A DNA stretch of 64,000 bases from DASRAJ01 sp035638255 (GTDB taxonomy: Bacteria > Bacteroidota > Bacteroidia > Chitinophagales > UBA10324), in contig DASRAJ010000055.1 of the NCBI GenBank assembly GCA_035638255.1, forward strand, positions 1 through 64,000. Reading direction: 5' to 3'. The notes below the pieces were generated by a model, which was not told the origin of the DNA, ran no database searches, and was given only the letters and a program-made list of their open reading frames with translations. The position numbers and the translations under genes were made by a program. Below are positions 10,138 through 17,920 of the stretch, piece by piece (within the stretch, counting starts at the first letter, position 1; each line of letters opens with the position of its first letter).

Positions 10138-11733
10138 CTATTCCAGTTTCACTAATTTCTTGATCGAATGAATTCCTCCCGAAGAAATTTCAAGCAAATA
10201 AATTCCCTGCGGAATATCTTTCAAACTTAGTCGCGTTGCGTACATACCTTTTAACTGATGTCCCTGATCGAACGATTTGATCACCACCCCTGCAGTATTC
10301 ATGATATTGATCTGCAAATCATTTGCAGGCAGAATAGCTGAAAGCTCCACTTCATCGCTTGCAGGATTCGGAAACAAGCTCAGAGGCAATGATGGATTTA
10401 CAGGCATATTCACTCCGGTAGTTTGCTCAAGTATAACGGTATCGTCACCCGGCTGATAGTTGAGAAAAGAGAAGAACACAATCATCATTTCATCAATTGT
10501 TCTCTCACCAAGTGTTACATCTACAGGAGGATTGCTTGGGTTGTTTGGATTGTTGGATGTATTATCATAGGTTGCTTTTGCACCGAGATGGTACCCCGCA
10601 CCTGCATGGAAGTGAATCAGGTTGTGAAATTCATATCCTAATTGCCAATGAAAATTCCAATCAGGAATGCAAACCAAATTCGTGGTATCGTTGGTGGGTG
10701 ATGTCATGTACACGTTCCATGATTTTCCGATCAGGTGCATGTGTGGTGCAACTCCAAGCAGCGAGTAATCGCCGGAAGGATTGTAGTCTATTTGGGGGAC
10801 TGAAAAGTCGAGAGATTTTTCATGGAAGCTTTTGACGGTGTTAGCAGGAATATTGAGTGCAGGACTGATGCAGGGCCAGTAATGAAACAAGATGGGCTGC
10901 GTACTCAGCAAGCGCGGGCTTGCCTGCGTACAATACTTCAGATTCACTTTTGTCGAATCGCTCTTTCCAATGCTTCCCGGCGCATAATGAACCTCCACAA
11001 CAAAATCAGCATTGGCAGGAACCTGATACGCCATGTTCGCAGGAAGTTTTTGCGCCTGCGCTCCCGGTGCCCATCCGCCAATCATAACGCAACTGGCGCT
11101 TGGCGTGTTTGTACCATTGGTGGAAAATCCAGGCAGCGAATCCTGCAAATCAGCATCGTTAGAAGCACTCGTTGGATCGTAATACACAAGCACATGATGC
11201 ACGATGGAATTGTTGCCCGGCTGCACTTCAAGCTGGTTAATGTAATGCGGATCAGTGAAACCTGAATGAATCACGAACGTTCTGTATTCATCCGTTGCAA
11301 GCTGAACAGTGTAGTGCGGAAGAGCTACCGTCAGATCAATCCCATTCAGCACAGAACTGTTTGCGGAAAAAGTTGGAGGCAGTGGTGCACTGGCAAGATC
11401 ACCGGAAGGTGCTCCGCCATTAACCCAATCATTAATGGCATTGATGTCATCATCACTCAGACGGCGGTCACCAATGATCTGATAGCTGCAGGAAGGATCG
11501 GGTGGCCACGGTGGCATTTTTCCTGCTACTACATACGCTTGAATGTTGGTAGCATTGGTCACCGCATCATCATAGGTCATCAATGAAAAAGGACCAATGC
11601 CGCCTTCATGATGGCAACTGGAACAATTGCTGTAAATAATATTGGCGATCTTAGAACTCCAGTCAGGAGTTTGAGCAGATGTGAACTGTGATGTTACAAT
11701 TAAGAAAACTACGAGGGGTATTAATCGCTTCAT
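10138..11733 (-). CDS. Secreted haem c / copper type II monooxygenase-like fusion with T9SS tail
   Basis: A 531-residue protein with a signal peptide (to about residue 20). Near the N-terminus is a mono-haem cytochrome c motif, C37-x2-C40-H41, followed by GGIGPF. The rest resembles the two-domain copper monooxygenases of the peptidylglycine alpha-hydroxylating/dopamine beta-hydroxylase type. All expected copper ligands can be placed: H179-H180 (SIVHHV), H249 (EVHY), H331-x-H333 (PHMHLIGK) and a Met in TIDEMM (about 416). A T9SS type A sorting domain ends the protein (LFPNPASDEVEL ... KKLVKLE). It is probably exported to the surface and may hydroxylate an unknown substrate, with the haem as possible electron donor (inference). 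A sister gene lies at 24413. Confidence 0.85.
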   Translation of the reverse strand: MKRLIPLVVFLIVTSQFTSAQTPDWSSKIANIIYSNCSSCHHEGGIGPFSLMTYDDAVTNATNIQAYVVAGKMPPWPPDPSCSYQIIGDRRLSDDDINAINDWVNGGAPSGDLASAPLPPTFSANSSVLNGIDLTVALPHYTVQLATDEYRTFVIHSGFTDPHYINQLEVQPGNNSIVHHVLVYYDPTSASNDADLQDSLPGFSTNGTNTPSASCVMIGGWAPGAQAQKLPANMAYQVPANADFVVEVHYAPGSIGKSDSTKVNLKYCTQASPRLLSTQPILFHYWPCISPALNIPANTVKSFHEKSLDFSVPQIDYNPSGDYSLLGVAPHMHLIGKSWNVYMTSPTNDTTNLVCIPDWNFHWQLGYEFHNLIHFHAGAGYHLGAKATYDNTSNNPNNPSNPPVDVTLGERTIDEMMIVFFSFLNYQPGDDTVILEQTTGVNMPVNPSLPLSLFPNPASDEVELSAILPANDLQINIMNTAGVVIKSFDQGHQLKGMYATRLSLKDIPQGIYLLEISSGGIHSIKKLVKLE

Positions 11734-11753
11734 GTGTAAGGAGTTAATTGGAA

Positions 11754-11761
11754 CAAATGTA
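11754..11761 (-). promoter_or_regulatory. Possible -7 promoter element (TACATTTG)
   Basis: Read on the minus strand this matches the Bacteroidota TAnnTTTG consensus and lies about 20 bp upstream of the ATG at 11733. No clear -33 TTTG was found. Confidence 0.4.
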
Positions 11762-11927
11762 CTGATAGATTTTGTGAGCGAGAATTAAAATTTGATTATT
11801 AATTCAGAATAGGGGTATGTGCTGCTCTCCGGTTCGCAATACCCAACATTGTCAGTGATGGAGAGCTATGATTAGAAATATCAAAGGATATGTTGCCTAC
11901 TGATTCAAGCGAAAAAAATTCTCCTAC

Positions 11928-12497
11928 TTAAAACTTCAATCCCAAATTCACAAAAGCATAATCTGCTTTACCATCGAATGTATTGCTGAAAAGATTATTC
12001 AGCCCAAAGGTGTAACCGGCATCGAGTGTAAAAAAGAGCACGTCGAGTCCCGCACCGGCAGTTCCGTTGATGCCGAAGCGAGTGAAATCTTTCAGTGTGA
12101 ACTCAGGATTGAAACTCGGAGCTGTACTCGTAAAAGTAACTACCGGCCCCGCATACAACCGCACATTGAGAATTTTCTTTGCCGGATTCAACAGGTTTAT
12201 TCCTCCATAGAGCGGAAGCTGAAAACGATTCAGATCTATGGCGCCGCTGACAGTATCATTTATTAGATTGGTCTGCAGTTTCAGGTATTCCAATCCCACT
12301 TGTCCATACACGGTTTTTCCTTTGCGATAAAAACCGCCCACCTGATATCCCGAATGATTTTGCGCATTGAGATCCGGCGACGTGATATTGATGTTTGCGA
12401 AATTAGGACCGGCGTAGAAGCCCACGTTCTTAGTTTGCGCAAATCCGAAGATGCAGATAAACATGAATACGATTAAAGAAATGATTTTTGTTTTCAT
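11928..12497 (-). CDS. Small outer-membrane beta-barrel protein (PorT-like fold)
   Basis: 189 residues when started at 12497 (MKTKIISLIV), which gives a clean signal peptide ending FGFAQ; an upstream ATG at 12569 adds an unlikely 24 residues. Alternating aromatic and polar strands (VGFYAGPNFANINI, YGQVGLEYLKLQT, LNVRLYAGPVVTF, LFFTLDAGYTFGL, YAFVNLGLKF) end with a C-terminal phenylalanine, as in outer-membrane barrels. About 190 residues fits the 8-stranded OmpA/PorT-like size class. Substrate or partner unknown. Confidence 0.75.
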   Translation of the reverse strand: MKTKIISLIVFMFICIFGFAQTKNVGFYAGPNFANINITSPDLNAQNHSGYQVGGFYRKGKTVYGQVGLEYLKLQTNLINDTVSGAIDLNRFQLPLYGGINLLNPAKKILNVRLYAGPVVTFTSTAPSFNPEFTLKDFTRFGINGTAGAGLDVLFFTLDAGYTFGLNNLFSNTFDGKADYAFVNLGLKF

Positions 12498-12697
12498 AGT
12501 TTGAAATTGATTTGAGTTTTTATCTCCCCAAAAAAATTCAGGCATCATAAATTGTAAAAACCGTGCCATCAGAAATTATCAATTTGTAAAACGATCAATG
12601 CAATAGTTATCAGTAGCTATAACTTGAAGATCTTTCTATAACTGTGTGGCAGGAAATTTATTTTCTCCAATTGGGACAGATCAAAGCTAATTGCTTC

Positions 12698-13741
12698 TTA
12701 TGGCTTCGACTTCATCATCACACAACGAAATCCACAATGTTCGAGTCCAGTGTCCGGTGAGTTCTTCATTCTTGCGGTAATGCGGTAACTGGAGCAATAA
12801 CTATCGCTGCATAAAAATGATCCGCCGCGATTAACTCGCTTAGGGACAGTAGGTTCATCAGGATCAAAACTCGAAGCGGGCCCTTGAGGGTTATTTGAAA
12901 TTTTCTGCTTTGCACATTCCTGGTAATAATCACTTTGATACCAATCGCTGCACCACTCCCAAACATTTCCGGCCATATCATACAACCCATACCCATTTGG
13001 CGCATAAGATTTTACAGGAGCCATCAGGTCATAGCCATCCGCTAACGTATTGCTATCAGGGAAGTGTCCGTTCCAGGTGTTCGCGTGCTTGTAGTATGAA
13101 GTGTCGTTTCCCCAGGGATACTCTGCATCTTTCATTCCACCGCGGGCTGCAAATTCCCACTCTGCCTCAGTAGGCAATCTTTTTCCTGCCCACTTGCAAT
13201 AGGCCTGCGCATCATCCCACGAAACCTGGATGACGGGATAATTTTCCTTTCCTGCAATTGAGCTACCCGGCCCGAGAGGATGCTTCCAGTCGGCGCCGCG
13301 AATCCATGACCACCATTGACTTACATTATCAAGTGAAATCGGTCGTGATGGTGGTGTGAAGACAAGCGACCCGGGAGCCAACAATGAATCAGGCAGCCGT
13401 GGAGTTCCTTCGGGAAGTTGTTTTTTTAGTTCATCCCAATCAAGGGGTTTCTCTGCAGTGGTGATGTAGCCGGTCGCTTTTACAAAAGCGGTGAACTCAG
13501 CATTCGTCACCTCATGTACATCCATGTAAAAACCATCCACATGGACTTTGTGTGAGGGCTTCTCATCTGTGCGCGCTTGTTTGTCGTCATCAGTTCCCAT
13601 AATAAAATCACCACCCGCAATCCACACCATTCCTTTCGGAGTTTTGTTGGTGGCATTAAGATTTGCACCACCATGGTTATTCAAAATATTTTGCTGGTTC
13701 AGAATATAGATAAGAGAGGATAGAATAAAGAATGAATTCAT
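12698..13741 (-). CDS. Formylglycine-generating enzyme (SUMF1/EgtB-fold) family protein
   Basis: 347 residues from the start chosen at 13741 (MNSFFILSS); an ATG at 13795 lies inside the adjacent inverted repeat and is less likely. The N-terminus is hydrophobic, so the protein may be exported or anchored. Family motifs are clear: GGDFIMGT, DEKPSHKVHVDGFYMD, VTNAEF, PVIQVSWDDAQAYCKWAGKRLPTEAEWEFAARGG split by short gaps, YPWGN, GLYDMAGNVWEW, GGSFLC and GFRC. The two catalytic cysteines of true sulfatase-modifying enzymes (C-x4-C) are present at 311 and 316, unlike many SUMF1-fold relatives. It may convert a sulfatase cysteine to formylglycine; no sulfatase is in view. Confidence 0.88.
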   Translation of the reverse strand: MNSFFILSSLIYILNQQNILNNHGGANLNATNKTPKGMVWIAGGDFIMGTDDDKQARTDEKPSHKVHVDGFYMDVHEVTNAEFTAFVKATGYITTAEKPLDWDELKKQLPEGTPRLPDSLLAPGSLVFTPPSRPISLDNVSQWWSWIRGADWKHPLGPGSSIAGKENYPVIQVSWDDAQAYCKWAGKRLPTEAEWEFAARGGMKDAEYPWGNDTSYYKHANTWNGHFPDSNTLADGYDLMAPVKSYAPNGYGLYDMAGNVWEWCSDWYQSDYYQECAKQKISNNPQGPASSFDPDEPTVPKRVNRGGSFLCSDSYCSSYRITARMKNSPDTGLEHCGFRCVMMKSKP

Positions 13742-13778
13742 TTCAGATAAAATTTTCGTTTCAAAATTAGGCAAATCC

Positions 13779-13852
13779 GTAGGGGCACGGTTCACCCGTG
13801 CCCTTTTACGGGTGACATTCGGAACGAGGGCACGGGTGAACCATGCCCCTAC
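13779..13852. repeat. Near-perfect 26-bp inverted repeat (GTAGGGGCACGG... type)
   Basis: Arms 13779-13804 and 13827-13852 are reverse complements with one mismatch, around a 22-bp spacer. The ends read GTAGGGGCA and TGCCCCTAC. It is a strong cruciform or RNA hairpin between the PKD/Gly-rich gene and the FGE homologue, both read leftward. No transposase is present; it looks like a non-autonomous or REP-like element and could also act as a terminator. Confidence 0.85.
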
Positions 13853-13878
13853 AGGCAGGAAACCCAGACTCCGACAAA

Positions 13879-15981
13879 TTATTTTACCACCAGCAGTTTC
13901 ATTTGGAGAGAAGAAGATTCTGATTTCAGGCGAATAAAATAAATTCCATCAGGTACATTGGTTAAATGAATTCCCCCCAAAAATGTGGAGGAAAAAATTT
14001 GTTCCGTGGAAGAAAAAACCTTTTCGCCCAAAGTATTTACCACATCAATTTTTAGCTGACGCAAATTTGAAACAGGTGAGCACTGAATTTCGAAATCACC
14101 ATTTGAAGGATTGGGAAGAACAGAAATGTTCTCTTCTGAAAATGAATCGTCAATTCCTTCAATCAGAACGTAAGTGCCAAATGAATTTTGACAACCATTT
14201 TCATCACTGATTATTACCGTGTAGTATCCGGATTGAGTAACCGTATAAGATTGATTTGTTGCCCCGGGAATATCAGCGGAGTTAAGTTGCCATTGATACG
14301 CATTTGCGAAGCTTGATGTGAGCACATATCCATTTTGAGTAATGGTGGGAAATGCCGGAGTAGCATAAACGGTGATGTAGTTTGTAAGTGTGAGCGTATC
14401 ACTTCCCGTGGCAGAAGAAGTGATGAGTGTAACGTCATAGGTGCCGGGCAGGTTGTAACAAATTTGAATTGGGTTCTGATCGGTTGATGTGGCAGGACTT
14501 GCACCGGGAAACAACCAAAGCCACGATGTAGGATTGTTTATTGACTGGTCAAAGAAGTCAAGACAAAATTTTTCGCAGATCGTTGTATCGCTCGAAGCAA
14601 AAAACACACTTTGGTTTGGACAAGGTGGCAATGAATAAGGGAGAGTCAATCCGGTGAGATAGTTCGAAGGAGCCGTACTTCCATTCGTTGCCCCATAAGT
14701 AGTGTTGTAACAGGGGAAAGCAGAATTCAGAACAATACCTGCTACACCCGGAAGAACTTCCGTAGTAACATTCGCAGGCAGTGAAGTACCACTGATGAAA
14801 ATTACTCCTGTTCCTCCACCGCCACCGGTTCCCGCACATCCATAATAATTTCCTATGCCCTGATCACCGCCATCACCGCCATCTGCCTGCAATGCAAGAG
14901 ATGAAGAAGTGAAATCATTCACCACCAGAAAAATTGCTCCGCCACCTCCTCCTCCGCCAACGCCATCTGCAATTCCTCCTCCCTGGACCAATTCATCCAA
15001 TCCATCGGCAATAATGTTATTGCTGTTGCCTATAAGATATTTTGCTTTGATGATGATGATTCCTCCACCATCAACACCTACGCTTCCTACACCATTATTA
15101 AAATCGCCGCAACCGCCGCCACCGCCGGGGAAAATTTTATTGAGATTGTATGGCATTGCTGCTCCGCCAATTCCACCATTGCCATTCGGAATGCATCCCT
15201 GCAACTCATTCCCACCTTTTCCCCCCGTGGTATAATTGCTTCCGCCGCCTCCACCGGTATTATGCTTGTTGCCGCCTCCACCGCCATTGGCAAGTTTTCC
15301 TCTGCCTCCCATTTTCGATGAACTCAGTACTGCAATGCCTTCACCTTTTTCTGCACCGCCAAACAGCCAGGAGTAACCACCCTGGTACAAATCGTAATAG
15401 TAGCCGTTGATGTTGTTGTTGCCGCAGCCGCCATCAGGATTATTCGAAATAGCGCCGCCGCGAAAACCATTTCCCGATGCATCAATATCCGCATCGAGAT
15501 ACAAAGTATCGGAAACAAAAAACACCAGCACACCACCCGTTGAACCGTCCCAATCTTTGGGAAGCAAGGTAGAAGTAACATCGGCATCAGAATACACAGG
15601 AACACGTATCAGTTGCACATATCCCGCAGGCGTATATGCGTATTGAAGCACACCTGAGATGGTGATTTGATTTGCAGAAATGGCAGATACACTTGTGAAT
15701 TCATAGTTTCCCGCATTGCCGAAATCGGTTACATCACCGAATGAAGATGTGTTGGACGAATCAATCGTCGCGCCTTTCATTTGAATGATCATCACTGTAT
15801 CGCCCATTGAAAAGCCGGTGGCGTCTGCTACGCTGATCATGTCGTTGCAGCCGGTGGTGTCAATGGATATTACAGGAGTGTAGGTGTTGATGATGCCGCT
15901 GATGGAAACGGGCTGAGCAGAAGAAATGTGATACGCTTGAAGAAAAAATACGGTGATGAAAAAAAGAAAATAGTGTTTCAT
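13879..15981 (-). CDS. T9SS protein with glycine-rich middle and PKD domain
   Basis: 700 residues with a signal peptide (MKHYFLFFITVFFLQAY to SSAQ). The first third has strands typical of Bacteroidota surface proteins (GDTVMIIQMKG). Residues about 175-420 are very rich in glycine (runs of five or more, mixed with Asn). A PKD domain follows at about 460-540 (FFDQSINNPTSWLW, YDVTLITSSATGSD), then an Ig-like strand region (YQWQLNSADIPGA) and a T9SS type A tail (VLPNPSNGDFEI ... MKLLVVK). Probably displayed on the surface or gliding/adhesion related (inference). The Gly-rich part recalls the gene at the left edge. Confidence 0.88.
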   Translation of the reverse strand: MKHYFLFFITVFFLQAYHISSAQPVSISGIINTYTPVISIDTTGCNDMISVADATGFSMGDTVMIIQMKGATIDSSNTSSFGDVTDFGNAGNYEFTSVSAISANQITISGVLQYAYTPAGYVQLIRVPVYSDADVTSTLLPKDWDGSTGGVLVFFVSDTLYLDADIDASGNGFRGGAISNNPDGGCGNNNINGYYYDLYQGGYSWLFGGAEKGEGIAVLSSSKMGGRGKLANGGGGGNKHNTGGGGGSNYTTGGKGGNELQGCIPNGNGGIGGAAMPYNLNKIFPGGGGGCGDFNNGVGSVGVDGGGIIIIKAKYLIGNSNNIIADGLDELVQGGGIADGVGGGGGGGAIFLVVNDFTSSSLALQADGGDGGDQGIGNYYGCAGTGGGGGTGVIFISGTSLPANVTTEVLPGVAGIVLNSAFPCYNTTYGATNGSTAPSNYLTGLTLPYSLPPCPNQSVFFASSDTTICEKFCLDFFDQSINNPTSWLWLFPGASPATSTDQNPIQICYNLPGTYDVTLITSSATGSDTLTLTNYITVYATPAFPTITQNGYVLTSSFANAYQWQLNSADIPGATNQSYTVTQSGYYTVIISDENGCQNSFGTYVLIEGIDDSFSEENISVLPNPSNGDFEIQCSPVSNLRQLKIDVVNTLGEKVFSSTEQIFSSTFLGGIHLTNVPDGIYFIRLKSESSSLQMKLLVVK

Positions 15982-16033
15982 ACACAGGTGTCTTCGAAAA
16001 TATTTATGAAGTTTTCATTCTTCTTTATATGAG

Positions 16034-16579
16034 TTATTCGCTTCCCTTGATTTTAAATCCGATTAGCTTTCGCTTTGGCGATGGCTGGGTGATCAATTCT
16101 TTCAGGTATGTAAAAATTTGTTGAATGTCTTCATCATGGCTGATCAGCTTGCGATCAATTTGCTGTAATGCAATCAACACATCTTTATGAGTTGAAAGAT
16201 ACTCGCGCATCTTGGCATAGATGCGCATGATTTGAATGCTGACTTGAATTGCTCTTTTACTTTTCAGAACACTTGAGAGCATAAGAACACCATGTTCTGT
16301 GAATACAAATGGTAAGTACTTTGAGTGCGCTCCTCTCTTTAAGGTCGCATTTTGCGACCTTAAAGAATTGTACTCTTCACGCGTAAGTTGAAACATAAAA
16401 TCCTGTGGGAACCTTTCAATGTTTCTGCGTACCTGCTCTTTCAGGCGGCGGGTTGTAACTCCATACAATTCTGCCAGGTCAATATCGAGCATTACCTTTT
16501 CTCCTCTGATGAAATAGATTTTATTGATCAGCACTTCATCAGGAATTACTTTTAGAATGGCTGTCTTTTTCTTTTTCAT
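16034..16579 (-). CDS. ORF6N domain DNA-binding protein
   Basis: 181 residues. The N-terminal half is an ORF6N domain: VMLDIDLAELYGV, TRRLKEQVRRN, RFPQDFMFQLT, LPFVFTEHGVLMLSSVL. The C-terminal part is helical and basic (RLISHDEDIQQIF, PKRKLIGFKIKGSE). ORF6N proteins are common in phages and Bacteroidota and are thought to bind DNA; targets are unknown. The codons for SLRSQNATLK form a 31-bp perfect-armed palindrome that is repeated twice just upstream, so self-binding is worth testing. Its ATG overlaps the stop of the upstream small ORF (ATGA). Confidence 0.88.
   Translation of the reverse strand: MKKKKTAILKVIPDEVLINKIYFIRGEKVMLDIDLAELYGVTTRRLKEQVRRNIERFPQDFMFQLTREEYNSLRSQNATLKRGAHSKYLPFVFTEHGVLMLSSVLKSKRAIQVSIQIMRIYAKMREYLSTHKDVLIALQQIDRKLISHDEDIQQIFTYLKELITQPSPKRKLIGFKIKGSE
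16336..16366. repeat. Palindrome copy 1 (inside the ORF6N gene)
   Basis: Two 14-bp perfect arms, TCTTTAAGGTCGCA and its complement, around TTT. It encodes LRSQNATLK on the minus strand. The same palindrome occurs at 16597 and 16650. Confidence 0.9.
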
Positions 16580-16830
16580 TTCCGAAAGATAAAAGTTTTA
16601 AGGTCGCAATTTGCGACCTTAAAGAAATCGCCTTTACACCGGGGTAAATTCTTTAAGGTCGCAAATTGCGACCTTAAAGATTCTGTCTGTTTCTTAGTTT
16701 GAAACCAGATTTTGCCAATTGCCGTTTCTCCGATTCTTCGAAGTTCTTCCGCTAAGATTTCATTTCGACGTGTATCTTTACCCGCTCTTATTTTCCATTC
16801 AGAATTCTTCACCAAAAAATTTTCCTTCAA
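16576..16830 (-). CDS. Small ORF upstream of the ORF6N gene, uncertain
   Basis: 84 codons from ATG 16830, ending in a TGA that overlaps the ORF6N start (ATGA), which suggests translational coupling. The N-terminal half is charged and coding-like (KDTRRNEILAEELRRIGETAIGK). The second half is largely made by the two palindrome copies, one of which again reads LRSQFATLK. I recognise no family. It may be a real small partner, or the remnant of an older gene extended by repeat insertion. Confidence 0.4.
   Translation of the reverse strand: MKENFLVKNSEWKIRAGKDTRRNEILAEELRRIGETAIGKIWFQTKKQTESLRSQFATLKNLPRCKGDFFKVANCDLKTFIFRK
16597..16623. repeat. Palindrome copy 2
   Basis: Arms of 13 bp (TTTAAGGTCGCAA and complement) around a single T. 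It lies about 20 bp upstream of the ORF6N start codon, where an operator would sit. Confidence 0.9.
16650..16680. repeat. Palindrome copy 3
   Basis: Perfect 31-bp palindrome with 15-bp arms (TCTTTAAGGTCGCAA and complement) around one A. It is the most complete copy, 26 bp beyond copy 2, inside the small upstream ORF. Confidence 0.9.
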
Positions 16831-16850
16831 CCAAATTTTAGGTACACTTC

Positions 16851-17810
16851 ATGAAAAAGATCGGAATCCTTCACGGCATGGAGCGCAGCTTCCCGGAAGC
16901 ATTTATAGCGCGTGTGAATTCAAAAAATATTGATGGCATCACTGCTGAGGCTGTCCGCATTGATAAAGTAGCGCAGGCCTACCCGACGGATTATGCTGTG
17001 ATCATTGATCGAATCTCTCAGGATGTTCCGTTCTATCGTGCGTATCTGAAAAACGCTGCGCTCATGGGAACGGCAGTGATCAACAATCCATTTTGGTGGA
17101 GCGCTGATGACAAATTCTTCAACAATTGCCTTGCAATAAAAATCGGGGTGCCTGTTCCGAAGACGGTGATTCTTCCTTCATACCAACATCCAGATGAAAC
17201 TTCAAAAGATTCATTCAGCAATCTTGTTTCTCCTCTTGATTGGGACGGCATGCTGAGCTACATCGGATTTCCTGCCTTCATGAAACCGTATGCCGGCGGC
17301 GGATGGAAGCACGTGTACAAGATTCATGATTCCGAAGAGTTGTTTGCCAAACATGCAGAGACGGGACAGCTTGTGATGATGCTGCAGGAAGCGATTGAGT
17401 TCGATTCCTATTTCCGCTGTTATTGTTTGGGCGGGAAGTATGTGCGCAGCATGCACTACGAACCGCGCAACCCTCATCACCTTCGGTACACTGCAAATCA
17501 CAATGTGAGCAATGAACTGATGCAATTAATTCATGATTATGTTTTGAAGCTCAATCGCGCTTTGGGATATGATTTCAACACGGTAGAGTTTGCGGTGCGG
17601 GAAGGAATTCCGTACGCGATTGATTTCTGCAATCCCTCACCCGATGCTGATAAGAATTCAGTGGGGGAAGAAAATTTTGAGTGGGTAGTAGAGAATGCTG
17701 CAAACATGGCCATTGAAAGAGCACTTGCTCATAAAGACGGCGCAGACAATCTTACGTGGGGAACGTTTATGAAGAATGCGACACGGGGTGCGGGAACCGT
17801 GCAGCAATAG
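16851..17810 (+). CDS. ATP-grasp ligase, amidoligase cluster
   Basis: 319 residues. ATP-grasp features can be followed: a conserved Lys in AFMKPYAGGGW (K145 followed by the glycine loop), MLQEAIEF as the hinge, FRCYCLGG, and metal-binding residues in TVEFAVREG and AIDFCNPSPD (E246, D258, N261). This suggests formation of an acyl phosphate and ligation to an amine or thiol, as in RimK/glutathione-synthetase relatives. It is followed after 110 bp by a GCS2-type ligase on the same strand, and a glutamine amidotransferase and a second ATP-grasp-like gene lie downstream. The substrates are unknown. The start ATG lies 20 bp from the divergent small ORF. Confidence 0.85.
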   Translation: MKKIGILHGMERSFPEAFIARVNSKNIDGITAEAVRIDKVAQAYPTDYAVIIDRISQDVPFYRAYLKNAALMGTAVINNPFWWSADDKFFNNCLAIKIGVPVPKTVILPSYQHPDETSKDSFSNLVSPLDWDGMLSYIGFPAFMKPYAGGGWKHVYKIHDSEELFAKHAETGQLVMMLQEAIEFDSYFRCYCLGGKYVRSMHYEPRNPHHLRYTANHNVSNELMQLIHDYVLKLNRALGYDFNTVEFAVREGIPYAIDFCNPSPDADKNSVGEENFEWVVENAANMAIERALAHKDGADNLTWGTFMKNATRGAGTVQQ

Positions 17811-17856
17811 AAGTTTGAAGTTGGCAATTCGCAGTTTGCAAAATCCGAAACTTAGC

Positions 17857-17870
17857 CCCGATTGATCGGG
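17857..17870. repeat. Short palindrome CCCGATTGATCGGG
   Basis: Six-base arms in the gap between the ATP-grasp and GCS2 genes; a member of the CCCGAT/ATCGGG family also seen near 35567, 41492 and 54856. Confidence 0.6.
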
Positions 17871-17920
17871 ACGATCTCATGAATTCCATTAAAAAGATAT
17901 TAAGTAATTCATAATCCGAA

